Below the pieces are notes generated by a model. The model was not told the origin of the DNA. It saw only the letters and a list, made by a program, of their open reading frames with translations, and searched no databases. Below, piece after piece: positions 7,083 to 15,028 of a stretch of 32,928 bases of DNA (positions are counted from its first letter, which is position 1; every line of letters starts with the position of its first letter). Made by a program: the position numbers and the translations under genes. The DNA is taken from the NCBI GenBank assembly GCA_020434415.1, contig JAGRAW010000008.1, positions 1 through 32,928 on the forward strand, given 5' to 3'. The DNA comes from Bdellovibrionales bacterium. GTDB taxonomy: Bacteria; Bdellovibrionota_C; UBA2361; SZUA-149.

Positions 7083-8081
7083 ATGAAGTTGGTAGCGATT
7101 ATCTCGATGGCCTTACTGTGTTTCTCCGGCCGGGCGCTTGCCGAAGATGCATCTTTGTTGCCTGAGCCGTTGGCGGGCGGAGCGCTATCGTCGGATGAAC
7201 CCACGCCTCGAGCGCTTGCCCCGCGCGAAATTGTCCTCGACATGGTTTTGGCGACAGTTGACGGTGAACCGCTTTCCGCAAGCGATCTACGAAGGCACAT
7301 CCTTGCTCAGGGTGGAACTCCGCCGGAAAGTTTCCTTGACCCTACCCCTGAGACCCAGCGGTATCTCCGTGAACTTGTAGCGGAGCGGATGCTTGCCAAA
7401 GAAGCGGAAGATTCCGGCATCACCGTCGCCGACGACGAAATTGAAGCGTATATCGACGAAATCAAGCGCCAGAATCAAGTCGACAGTGACGGCTTCAATA
7501 GCATCTTGGCCAATCGCGGGCTGACCTACGACGAGTATGTCGCTCAAGTTCGGAACGACATCGTGCGGGCACGAGTCATGGCGCAGAAGGTGCGGGCAAA
7601 GGTGAACGTGCTGGATGTAGACGTGGAGCGCTATCTCAAGGAACGACCCGAACTGTTGCCTGAGCAGGGCAGTGTGCGCCTACAACAGGTGTTTATTGCA
7701 GCCAATCCGCAAGCCGAGGATCGTGAGCTGCTTCGTGCGCGGATGGGGCTGATCCGGGATCGTCTGACCACCGGTGCGCCATGGCAGGAAATCGCCGGAG
7801 AATACTATACCGACTTAGGCTACGTCGATCCGAGCGAGCTGCGAGGAGAAATTCGCGACGCAATTCGAGATCTAGAGCCCGGGGCGATAAGTGACATCGT
7901 CGAAACGCCGCAGGGAGTGTACATTTTTGCGGCCACACCGGCAGGAGAAGGACTAACGCCCGACTCGAAGTTCAAGGAGGAGATCCGCAAAGAACTCTTC
8001 GAGGCGCGCTTCAAGGAAGAGGTAAACCAGTTTCTTAACACTGAGCTTCCCAAAAAGTATCACGTCGAGATGAAAATCTGA
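7083..8081 (+). CDS. SurA-like periplasmic peptidyl-prolyl isomerase/chaperone
   Basis: Probably a periplasmic chaperone for outer-membrane or secreted proteins. The first 20 residues are a signal peptide ending in GRALA|ED. Residues of about 50-190 form a SurA N-terminal-type region, including VDGEPLSASDLRRHI and many charged helices. About 198-300 is a parvulin-type rotamase domain, from VRLQQVFIA to FAATPA. The domain is short: DLGYVDPSEL and ETPQGVYIFAA are kept but the loop between them is reduced. SurA of E. coli has two such domains and about 430 residues; this has one and 332. The start is preceded by AGGA 9 nt upstream. The gene lies 47 bp before the phosphomutase on the same strand, not beside lptD as surA often does, so true orthology is uncertain. 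Confidence 0.8.
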   Translation: MKLVAIISMALLCFSGRALAEDASLLPEPLAGGALSSDEPTPRALAPREIVLDMVLATVDGEPLSASDLRRHILAQGGTPPESFLDPTPETQRYLRELVAERMLAKEAEDSGITVADDEIEAYIDEIKRQNQVDSDGFNSILANRGLTYDEYVAQVRNDIVRARVMAQKVRAKVNVLDVDVERYLKERPELLPEQGSVRLQQVFIAANPQAEDRELLRARMGLIRDRLTTGAPWQEIAGEYYTDLGYVDPSELRGEIRDAIRDLEPGAISDIVETPQGVYIFAATPAGEGLTPDSKFKEEIRKELFEARFKEEVNQFLNTELPKKYHVEMKI

Positions 8082-8128
8082 TTCGAGGCGGTGTCGCTGT
8101 CGCCGCTGCCACAACTGCTGGAGGACTT

Positions 8129-9526
8129 GTGCTGGCAAAAGATAAAATTTTCCGCGAATACGATATCCGTGGTGTCGTCGATAGTGACTTCGATGAGGAA
8201 TTCGCTCGAGAGCTCGGCCGAGCGTTTGGCGCAAAGGCTCACGCTACGTTCGAACGGGCGCCGGGTACGGGGGTTCGCATTGCGGTCGGGCGCGATTGCC
8301 GAGTGTCGGGCGAGAAACTTGCAGCCGCATTGATGGCAGGCTTGCAGGATGCGGGAGTTGCTGTCGTTGACTGCGGCATGGGACCGACGCCGCAGCTCTA
8401 CCATGCAGTATTTTCACGTGCGCTTGACGGTGGGATTCAGGTCACGGGAAGTCACAACCCGGCGGACCAGAACGGTTTCAAAATGATGATTGGCCGCACG
8501 ACCCTCAGTGGGACGGCAATTCAAGATCTACGGGAGCGTATCGCTACGCATCGTGCCGGCGGATTTATCCCAACAGCCGGTCCGGAGCCGGAGCAATTCG
8601 ATGCTCGCGCGCCGTACATTGCTGACCTTGTTGAACGCTCGCGGCCTGAGATGGGGCAGCGCAAGCTGAAAGTGGTGGTAGATGCCGGGAATGGTGTCGG
8701 GGGCCTTGTAGGTCCCGAGGTCCTTCGCGCGCTTGGTTGTGAAGTGCTCGAACTGTACACGGAACCAGACGGTACTTTTCCGAACCATCATCCCGATCCG
8801 ACCGAGCTCGAAAACATCGTGGAGCTTCGCCGCAAAGTGGTGGAGGAGGGAGCGGACCTCGGGATCGGCTATGACGGTGATGCCGACCGAATTGGCGTAA
8901 TCGACCAAAAAGGAGAGCCGATTTACGGCGACATGCTCCTACTGATCTACGGTCGTCACTTGGTGAAGCATGTCGAGCATCCCACGATCATCGGCGATGT
9001 TAAATGTTCGGAGGTGGTGTTTCGCGAGCTGGAAAAAGCAGGTGCGAAGCCTGTGATGGCGAAAACCGGCCACAGTCTCATCAAGGCCAAGTTGAAGGAG
9101 CTAGATGCGGAACTCGCCGGAGAAATGAGCGGCCATGTGTTCTTCGTGCACCGCTATTACGGATTTGATGATGCGATCCACGCGACAGCGCGTCTGGTCG
9201 AGATTTTGAGCCACACCGAGGGCAGTGTCAGCGACCTGCTGGCGGATGTGCCGCCCGTGTTCTCGACGCCTGAGCTGAGATTTGATTGTCCGGACGAGGT
9301 CAAGTTTCGAGTGGTCGAAACGGCTCAGAAGAGTTTTCCGGAATTTGAAGTGAATACGCTCGACGGCGCGCGCATCACCTTTCCGTACGGGTGGGGCCTT
9401 GTCCGTGCGTCCAATACACAGGCGGCGCTGGTCATGCGGTTCGAGGCCGATTCTGCCGACCGCCTTTCCGAGTATCGAAGTCTTGTTGAGGACAGGGTCG
9501 CTTCGATTCGCGATCAGCTTCTTTAG
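8129..9526 (+). CDS. Phosphomannomutase/phosphoglucomutase (AlgC/ManB type)
   Basis: Interconverts hexose 6-phosphate and hexose 1-phosphate in the cytoplasm, feeding nucleotide sugars for lipopolysaccharide, exopolysaccharide or protein glycosylation. All four alpha-D-phosphohexomutase signatures are visible: the phosphoserine loop TGSHNP (Ser108), metal loop DGDADR (249-254), sugar-binding GEMSGH (from about 331) and phosphate-binding RASNTQ (about 425). Length 465 fits the AlgC type. It opens with KIFREYDIRGV, standard for the family. The GTG at 8129 has GGAGG 4 nt upstream, a little close but the only good site. Its stop precedes the UvrA-like start by one base, so the two are probably translationally coupled. 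Preference between mannose and glucose cannot be told from these motifs. Confidence 0.93.
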   Translation: MLAKDKIFREYDIRGVVDSDFDEEFARELGRAFGAKAHATFERAPGTGVRIAVGRDCRVSGEKLAAALMAGLQDAGVAVVDCGMGPTPQLYHAVFSRALDGGIQVTGSHNPADQNGFKMMIGRTTLSGTAIQDLRERIATHRAGGFIPTAGPEPEQFDARAPYIADLVERSRPEMGQRKLKVVVDAGNGVGGLVGPEVLRALGCEVLELYTEPDGTFPNHHPDPTELENIVELRRKVVEEGADLGIGYDGDADRIGVIDQKGEPIYGDMLLLIYGRHLVKHVEHPTIIGDVKCSEVVFRELEKAGAKPVMAKTGHSLIKAKLKELDAELAGEMSGHVFFVHRYYGFDDAIHATARLVEILSHTEGSVSDLLADVPPVFSTPELRFDCPDEVKFRVVETAQKSFPEFEVNTLDGARITFPYGWGLVRASNTQAALVMRFEADSADRLSEYRSLVEDRVASIRDQLL

Positions 9527-9527
9527 C

Positions 9528-12059
9528 ATGGCTTCTCCCCGGCGGTCTCTTCCATCCGAAGCGGGAAAGGCGATCGAGGTGCGGGGAGCTCGTGCCAACA
9601 ACCTGAAAGATATCTCGGTTGCGATACCCAAGGGGCGGCTTACAGCGGTGAGCGGTCCCTCCGGCTCGGGCAAGTCTAGCCTGGTATTCGGTGTGCTCTA
9701 CGAGGAGGCGCGTCGTCGATGGCAGCCCACGTTAGACGGGGGGCTGCCGATCGAAGTTCCTCCAACGGATTGGATTTCCGGACTCTCTTTCCCCGTTGCG
9801 GTGCAACCGAAGGTGATCCGTTCAGGCCGCACATCGGTAGCGACCCAGGTCGGCATCTACCCGATTCTAAGCGAGCTGTTTTTTCATCTTGGGGAAGCTC
9901 GCTGCACTGCCTGTGGTGGGGACGTCGTCGGAGTGAGTCCGCGGGAGATTGCGGAAGCGTTATTGACGTACTCCGACGGTTCAACCGTGGAGCTTCGAGC
10001 GCCCGTCGGCCTGTGCGATCTTTCGGGTGTTCGCTCGACAGCCGAGAGACTTCGTCACCACGGATTGGCTCGCATGCGAGCAGGAGAGACGGTCCTCGAC
10101 CTAGGTGCAGAGCATTTCTATCTGGAGTTAGAAGAGCCGCATGTTCATTGTTTCGCCGTTATCGACCGACTGCGGCTGAAGCGCTCTTCGGGGCCGCGGC
10201 TCCTCGAAGCAGTGGAAATGGCGCGTCAGCTCGGCAGTGATTCAGTCATCGCCGAAATTGAGATGGCGGAAGGAACAAGCCAAGTGAGGACGTTTTCGCT
10301 CCGCTTTGCCTGCCTAGCTTGCGCGATGCCGCAGCCGGAGATTCATAGAACAGACTTTTTCTACTATACATCTCGGTCAGCCTGTCCGGTTTGCGATGGC
10401 CAAGGTGTAATCAGCGAAGCGAATCTATCCTGGTCCGTGCCGACACAATGCCAAGAATGTGATGGGGCGAGAGTGAAACCCCATGTGCGGACGCGCGTTC
10501 TGGGCGGAAGCACTTTCGGCGAGGTGTTTACCGGGACCGCAGATCGTGCGCTGAAATGGCTGTCGCAACTGCTTGAACGACGCCACGAGTTGTCCTCTGA
10601 TCGATTGGGCAAGGGGGGTCAACTCGAACCGGCGCTCATCCGGGGAGCTGAGGAGTGTCGTGAACGGTTACAGTGGGTGGTGGAGCTTGGGGCGGGATAC
10701 CTCGAGCTGCATCGAGCTCTTGGTTCGCTTTCCGGAGGGGAACAGCAACGGCTTGCACTGGTTCGCGAGCTAGCCGGTCATATTCATGGAGTGCTGTATC
10801 TTATTGAGGAGCCCTCGGCCGGACTGCATCCGTCCGATGTCGCAAGGTTGCTTGCTGCCTTGGAAAAGCTTCTCGCCAAGGACGGCACCGTGGTGGTCAC
10901 CGAACATGACCCGGCTCTGCTGCGGCAGGTCGACTATCTGATCGACCTTGGCCCCGGTTCGGGCGCCGAGGGAGGGCAAGTGTGCGCCGCCGGGACCCTA
11001 GAGGAGGTTCGAATATCCGGCTCAGCCAGCGCGCCATATCTTGCACCGAATTTTACTTGGCCCAAAGCCCCCGAGACGAGGCAGGTGCTACGGAATTGCA
11101 TGACGGTTGTTGGCGCGTCGAAGCACACCTTGCAGGATATCGACGTTCACTTTCCGCTGCAGGCGTTCACCGTAGTGACCGGAGTTTCCGGTTCCGGAAA
11201 GTCGACTCTGCTCTTCGACTGTCTTGCACCGGCGCTGCGCAGTCTGCTCGAGGTCCGAAATACAACAGGTTTGGCGTCTCCAATCGGTCCTGCTGCTGCT
11301 CGAGCATTTGGAGTTGCGCGAGTGGAGGGTTGGGAGTCGCTGGCGGTGCTGGTAGAGACAACTGAACGAATCGGGAAGCTTGGCTACCGTTCGACAGTCG
11401 CTACTTTGGCGGGTGCGATGGCGCCTCTTCGAGCGCTCTATGCGATGACCCCTGACGCCAAGGTTCGCGGCCTGACACCACGACATTTCAGTTTCAATTG
11501 CAGCGAAGGAGCATGTCCTCATTGTTTCGGCAAGGGAGTCGAGACTGTCCGGGCAGCACGGGTTGAGCTTCTTCGGCGTGCCTGTCGGTCGTGCGGAGGA
11601 CGGCGTTTTGCCCCTGCCACGCTTGCAGTTCGCTATCGGGACCGCTCGATTGGCGACACTCTAGCCCTCACCGCCGAGGCGGCGTTGGGGATATATCAAA
11701 CCGTTCCCGGGTTGCAGCAGGTGTTGCAAGCGATGGTGGATTTCGGTTTGGGCTACCTCACTTTGCAGCAGTCCGGACCGACACTCTCAGCAGGTGAACT
11801 TCAGCGGCTCAGCTTGCTGAGGCATGTCCTTCGTCGCGGGAGTACCACAACGCTGTTTCTTTTCGATGAACCTACTCAAGGGCTACATCCCACTGATATC
11901 GAGTCGCTTATTCTCTTGTTCCGCCGCCTTACTGCGGCTGGCCATACAGTCATCGCGGTTGAACATAATCGGCAACTGATAAGCGCGGCGGACTTTGAAA
12001 TCGAGCTGGGTCCTGGAGCCGGTCCCGCCGGAGGGCGATTGGTTCGCGCTCCAGGGTAG
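9528..12059 (+). CDS. UvrA-like tandem ABC ATPase (UvrA paralog)
   Basis: An ABC-family ATPase built like UvrA, with two nucleotide-binding halves and zinc-finger cysteines. Motifs are Walker A SGPSGSGKSSLV (half 1), cysteine pairs CTAC, CLAC, CPVC and CQEC, and signature LGSLSGGEQQR. Half 2 has Walker A TGVSGSGKSTLL, then CPHC and CRSC, signature LSAGELQR and Walker B LFLFDEPTQGLHP. At 843 residues it is about 100 shorter than canonical UvrA. The first Walker B reads LYLIEEPSAGLHP, with Glu in place of the usual Mg-binding Asp. It therefore looks like a UvrA paralog rather than the housekeeping repair protein. The ATG at 9528 follows the phosphomutase stop by one base and has no clear Shine-Dalgarno, suggesting coupled translation; the open frame extends upstream but only across the phosphomutase. 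Confidence 0.85.
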   Translation: MASPRRSLPSEAGKAIEVRGARANNLKDISVAIPKGRLTAVSGPSGSGKSSLVFGVLYEEARRRWQPTLDGGLPIEVPPTDWISGLSFPVAVQPKVIRSGRTSVATQVGIYPILSELFFHLGEARCTACGGDVVGVSPREIAEALLTYSDGSTVELRAPVGLCDLSGVRSTAERLRHHGLARMRAGETVLDLGAEHFYLELEEPHVHCFAVIDRLRLKRSSGPRLLEAVEMARQLGSDSVIAEIEMAEGTSQVRTFSLRFACLACAMPQPEIHRTDFFYYTSRSACPVCDGQGVISEANLSWSVPTQCQECDGARVKPHVRTRVLGGSTFGEVFTGTADRALKWLSQLLERRHELSSDRLGKGGQLEPALIRGAEECRERLQWVVELGAGYLELHRALGSLSGGEQQRLALVRELAGHIHGVLYLIEEPSAGLHPSDVARLLAALEKLLAKDGTVVVTEHDPALLRQVDYLIDLGPGSGAEGGQVCAAGTLEEVRISGSASAPYLAPNFTWPKAPETRQVLRNCMTVVGASKHTLQDIDVHFPLQAFTVVTGVSGSGKSTLLFDCLAPALRSLLEVRNTTGLASPIGPAAARAFGVARVEGWESLAVLVETTERIGKLGYRSTVATLAGAMAPLRALYAMTPDAKVRGLTPRHFSFNCSEGACPHCFGKGVETVRAARVELLRRACRSCGGRRFAPATLAVRYRDRSIGDTLALTAEAALGIYQTVPGLQQVLQAMVDFGLGYLTLQQSGPTLSAGELQRLSLLRHVLRRGSTTTLFLFDEPTQGLHPTDIESLILLFRRLTAAGHTVIAVEHNRQLISAADFEIELGPGAGPAGGRLVRAPG

Positions 12060-12080
12060 CGATGATCGCTGTTTTTCTTT
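12058..12080 (+). terminator. Terminator overlapping the UvrA-like stop codon
   Basis: AGCGA (12058-12062) and TCGCT (12066-12070) form a short stem with a 3-nt loop, followed by GTTTTTCTTT. The stem is only 5 bp but the T-rich tail is good. Confidence 0.45.
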
Positions 12081-12220
12081 ACTTGGCGTTTCCATAAGTT
12101 GCATTCCGCTTGAAGTCCATTCCCAAGGGTTGCGTCCTGCTGCAAGATAGCGACTATCAGATTGCTGAGAAGAGTTTTTCAGCACCCTGATAGAAGCGAT
12201 GAACCTGGATAGGATGGGTG

Positions 12221-12748
12221 ATGAAAACAATCTCGGCAGCAGAACTGCAACAGCAGCTGGTAGCGAAAGACAAGCTTTTGGTGTTCGATGTGCGGTCTCC
12301 TGAGGAGTATCTTTCCGGGCATATTCCGCAGGCGATAAATTATCCGCTTGAGTGTATCGACGCGGCCTCGCTTGAGCCGTTAAGTAAACTCGGGGAGCTG
12401 ATCTTCGTGTGCAAATCCGGAGCACGCTCCAAGATGGCCTGCGAACGGGCCCAAACAGCGGGGGTGCCGCAGGTAGGAATGTTGACCGGTGGAACAGACG
12501 GTTGGCGTCAATCCGGATTCGAGATCTGTGCGACTGCGGTCGCCGGGCCGCCCATCTCAATCGAACGGCAGGTGCGTATTGGAGCCGGCCTGCTTATTCT
12601 ACTTGGCGTCGTACTCGGCTTCTCGGTTTCCTCTACTTGGTTTCTCCTGAGCGGATTTGTCGGGCTGGGCCTTACCCTGGCCGGCATCACGGACTGGTGT
12701 GGCATGGGGCTCTTGCTCGCTCGTATGCCTTGGAATAGGCGGAACTGA
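12221..12748 (+). CDS. YgaP-like membrane rhodanese
   Basis: A single-domain rhodanese (about 1-105) fused to a two-helix membrane domain (about 120-165), the layout of E. coli YgaP. The active loop CKSGARS has the catalytic cysteine at residue 64, which carries a persulfide in this family. The membrane part, IERQVRIGAGLLILLGVVLG to GMGLLLARMPWN, matches the inner-membrane DUF2892 domain. I use the ATG at 12221, with AGGA 6 nt upstream; a GTG at 12218 is too close to that site. The next gene also contains a rhodanese, so both likely act in sulfane-sulfur handling. The exact sulfur donor and acceptor are not visible. Confidence 0.88.
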   Translation: MKTISAAELQQQLVAKDKLLVFDVRSPEEYLSGHIPQAINYPLECIDAASLEPLSKLGELIFVCKSGARSKMACERAQTAGVPQVGMLTGGTDGWRQSGFEICATAVAGPPISIERQVRIGAGLLILLGVVLGFSVSSTWFLLSGFVGLGLTLAGITDWCGMGLLLARMPWNRRN

Positions 12749-12823
12749 CACCACACACGAGCGGTTCCGTGCCGGTTCGGGTGTTATAAACCCCATCATA
12801 CTTCTCACAGGATGGAGAATCGT

Positions 12824-14500
12824 ATGTCTAAACGTATTGTAATCATCGGCGGTGTTGCCGGAGGGGCGAGTGCTGCAGCACGAGCACGACGGCTGTCAGA
12901 AGATGCTCAAATTATTGTCATCGAACGGGGCCCCCACGTTTCGTTTGCCAACTGCGGATTGCCCTACCACATCGGCAAGGAAATCCCTCAGCGGGAGAAG
13001 CTCCTGCTGCACACGCCGGAATCGCTAGCGAAGCGGTTCAATCTCGACGTCAGAACTCGGACCGAAGCCGTCGCGATCGATCGAAATGCGAAGACGGTTC
13101 GCGTGAAAGACCAGGTAGGGGCAATTTCGCAGATTGCTTATGACGACTTGATCTTGTCTCCGGGTGCCGGACCTATCCGTCCGAATGTGCCAGGCAGTAA
13201 CGCACGCGGCGTTTTTACGCTTCGTGATATAGGCGATATGGATGCCATTATCGCCTATATCGACGAGCACGCCGTGAAGCGTGCTGCGGTTATCGGTGGG
13301 GGCTATATCGGCGTCGAGGTGGCGGAGCAACTTGCGTGCATCGGTCAGAAGGTGACCCTTGTCGAGGCACTCGACCAGGTCATCGCTCCTCTCGATCCCG
13401 AAATGGCGGGAATTCTGGCTGAGGAGCTTCGCAAGCATCTTACACTGACGCTGATGAAGCGTTTCGAACGGATCCGCACAGACGACGCGGGTCAACACGC
13501 GACAGGCGTGATCCTTGACGATCAGAGCGTCGTAGAGGCGGAACTCGTCATCCTCGGCCTTGGAGTGCGTCCGGATGTCTCGCTTGCCAAGAATGCGGGT
13601 CTCGAGATTGGCAAGCTCGGCGGTATCGCGGTCAATGAGTACCTGCAGACCTCGGACCCTCATATATGGGCCGTGGGGGACGCTGTCGAAGTGCGGCATC
13701 TCCCGCTGGAACAGCAGGCGCTAATCGCTTTAGCGGGCCCGGCTAACAGGCAGGGGCGGATGGCGGCCGACAACATTTTGCTCCCCCGGAAGAAAAGCTA
13801 TGCCGGTTCTCTTGGGACGGCCGTGGTGCGTGTGTTCTCTAAAATTGCTGCCTGTACGGGTGCTAACGAGAAGCAGCTGCGTCGGCTGGAGAAACCGTAC
13901 GTGCCCCTGTATTTGTTCCCTGGGTCGCATGCCGGGTATTTCCCCGGAGCGAAGAGCATAGCGATGAAACTACTATTTCATCCCCAGAGCAGGACGCTGC
14001 TTGGTGCTCAGGCCGTCGGTGAAGATGGAGTGGAGAAGCGAATCGATGTTCTAGCGACGGCGATCAAAGGCGGGCTTACGATCGACGAGATCGCGGAGCT
14101 TGAGCTCTGCTACGCGCCGCCCGTCGGTTCAGCCAAGGACCCGGTGAATCTGGCCGGTATGATGATGCAAAACGTTGCGGACGGGCTGGTCAAGACCGTT
14201 GCGCCTGGAGACGTAGTTCAGGCGAAGCCGGATGATGCCTTTCTGCTCGATGTTCGTTCCCGCCAAGAGCTGGACCGCCTGGGGCGCTTTCGCTCTGCCG
14301 TACACATTCCGCTCGATGAGCTAAGAGGGCGACTGGATGAACTGCCAAAGGATAGACCCATACACGTGTTCTGTCAGTCCGGGTTACGTTCTTATAACGC
14401 CGCGCGGATCCTCAGCCACCACGGCTTTGATGTCTACAATGTCACTGGGGCGGCAACTGCGCTTCGTTTGTTTCAGGCCGTAGCCAATCCCGGGTCATGA
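12824..14500 (+). CDS. CoA-disulfide reductase-like FAD oxidoreductase with C-terminal rhodanese
   Basis: A pyridine nucleotide-disulfide oxidoreductase of the CoA-disulfide reductase/NADH oxidase group with a fused rhodanese, an architecture reported to reduce CoA disulfide, CoA persulfide or polysulfide. FAD is bound by GGVAGGASAAARARR, and the redox cysteine is Cys44 in SFANCGLPYHIG. The NAD(P) site is GGGYIGVEVAEQL, the second FAD motif is WAVGDAVEV, and a dimerisation domain follows to about residue 450. The rhodanese (about 460-550) has the catalytic loop CQSGLRS at Cys517. The ATG at 12824 has GGAG 6 nt upstream; an earlier ATG at 12812 overlaps that site and is rejected. It lies 75 bp after the YgaP-like gene on the same strand. 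Confidence 0.9.
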   Translation: MSKRIVIIGGVAGGASAAARARRLSEDAQIIVIERGPHVSFANCGLPYHIGKEIPQREKLLLHTPESLAKRFNLDVRTRTEAVAIDRNAKTVRVKDQVGAISQIAYDDLILSPGAGPIRPNVPGSNARGVFTLRDIGDMDAIIAYIDEHAVKRAAVIGGGYIGVEVAEQLACIGQKVTLVEALDQVIAPLDPEMAGILAEELRKHLTLTLMKRFERIRTDDAGQHATGVILDDQSVVEAELVILGLGVRPDVSLAKNAGLEIGKLGGIAVNEYLQTSDPHIWAVGDAVEVRHLPLEQQALIALAGPANRQGRMAADNILLPRKKSYAGSLGTAVVRVFSKIAACTGANEKQLRRLEKPYVPLYLFPGSHAGYFPGAKSIAMKLLFHPQSRTLLGAQAVGEDGVEKRIDVLATAIKGGLTIDEIAELELCYAPPVGSAKDPVNLAGMMMQNVADGLVKTVAPGDVVQAKPDDAFLLDVRSRQELDRLGRFRSAVHIPLDELRGRLDELPKDRPIHVFCQSGLRSYNAARILSHHGFDVYNVTGAATALRLFQAVANPGS

Positions 14501-15028
14501 GTTTCGCTAGTGGATAAGCTCTTAGTTAACTCGGTGAATACCATGGACGTCATGTCTTGCGCCCCCTCCGGCAAAATGTCCTCGCTTTTCGCGGCCTTTG
14601 GCTGCGAGTGAGTCCTGCACTTTTTCAGTGAATGACTGAAGCAGGACGCTATTTCACAGAAAGCGAAACGCTTTTGGCCGCGATAGTTCTTGTTTCAGCG
14701 TAGGCGTGAATGCTTAGGGCAGATTTCTTCGTAATAGCAGCTACTTAGGGGTCGAGCGGGCCCAGGGAGGTCTTGTCGATAGGCGGCCCGAGGAATGCGG
14801 GGCGGCGTGAAATTCGTCGAAATCGTTCAGGGCGATCCCGAAGGCTAAAGGAAGCCGATTTTTCGCTCGATACAACAGTTAACCGACAGTGACTGCGTGT
14901 GTGGTGTCATCACGTAGCGCTATTACATTTCGAAAACGAAGAACTACAGCCCCTCCGGCGCTTCTTGAGCGAAACGTGCTGATTAACTCACCGATATCGA
15001 CGGATCTCGATTCCATGAAGGAAGGCGG
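14501..15028. other. 528-bp intergenic region rich in hairpins
   Basis: No convincing gene is visible. The region holds a nested set of stems at 14590-14682, a 6-bp stem CGGGCC/GGCCCG closing a 22-nt loop at 14757-14790, and a short GGCT/AGCC hairpin followed by GATTTTT at 14843-14863 that could be a weak terminator before the sensor kinase. I could not match the whole to a riboswitch class by eye. Confidence 0.5.
14590..14682. ncRNA. Possible structured RNA, three stems closed by an outer helix
   Basis: CGCGGCC (14590-14596) pairs with GGCCGCG (14676-14682). Inside, GTCCTGC (14612-14618) pairs with GCAGGAC (14641-14647), topped by TTCAGT/ACTGAA with a 5-nt loop. AAAGCG (14660-14665) pairs with CGCTTT (14669-14674). 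All stems are perfect. Strand and function are unknown; a DNA-level inverted-repeat element is the alternative. Confidence 0.4.

Noticed and set aside
9399-9527. Upstream extension of the UvrA-like frame
   Set aside because: It lies entirely in the coding region of the phosphomutase and adds no UvrA-like sequence; the ATG at 9528 gives the normal family start.
12785-12790. TATAAA before the CoA-disulfide-reductase-like gene as a promoter
   Set aside because: No acceptable -35 at 16-18 bp; the gene may simply be co-transcribed with the rhodanese.
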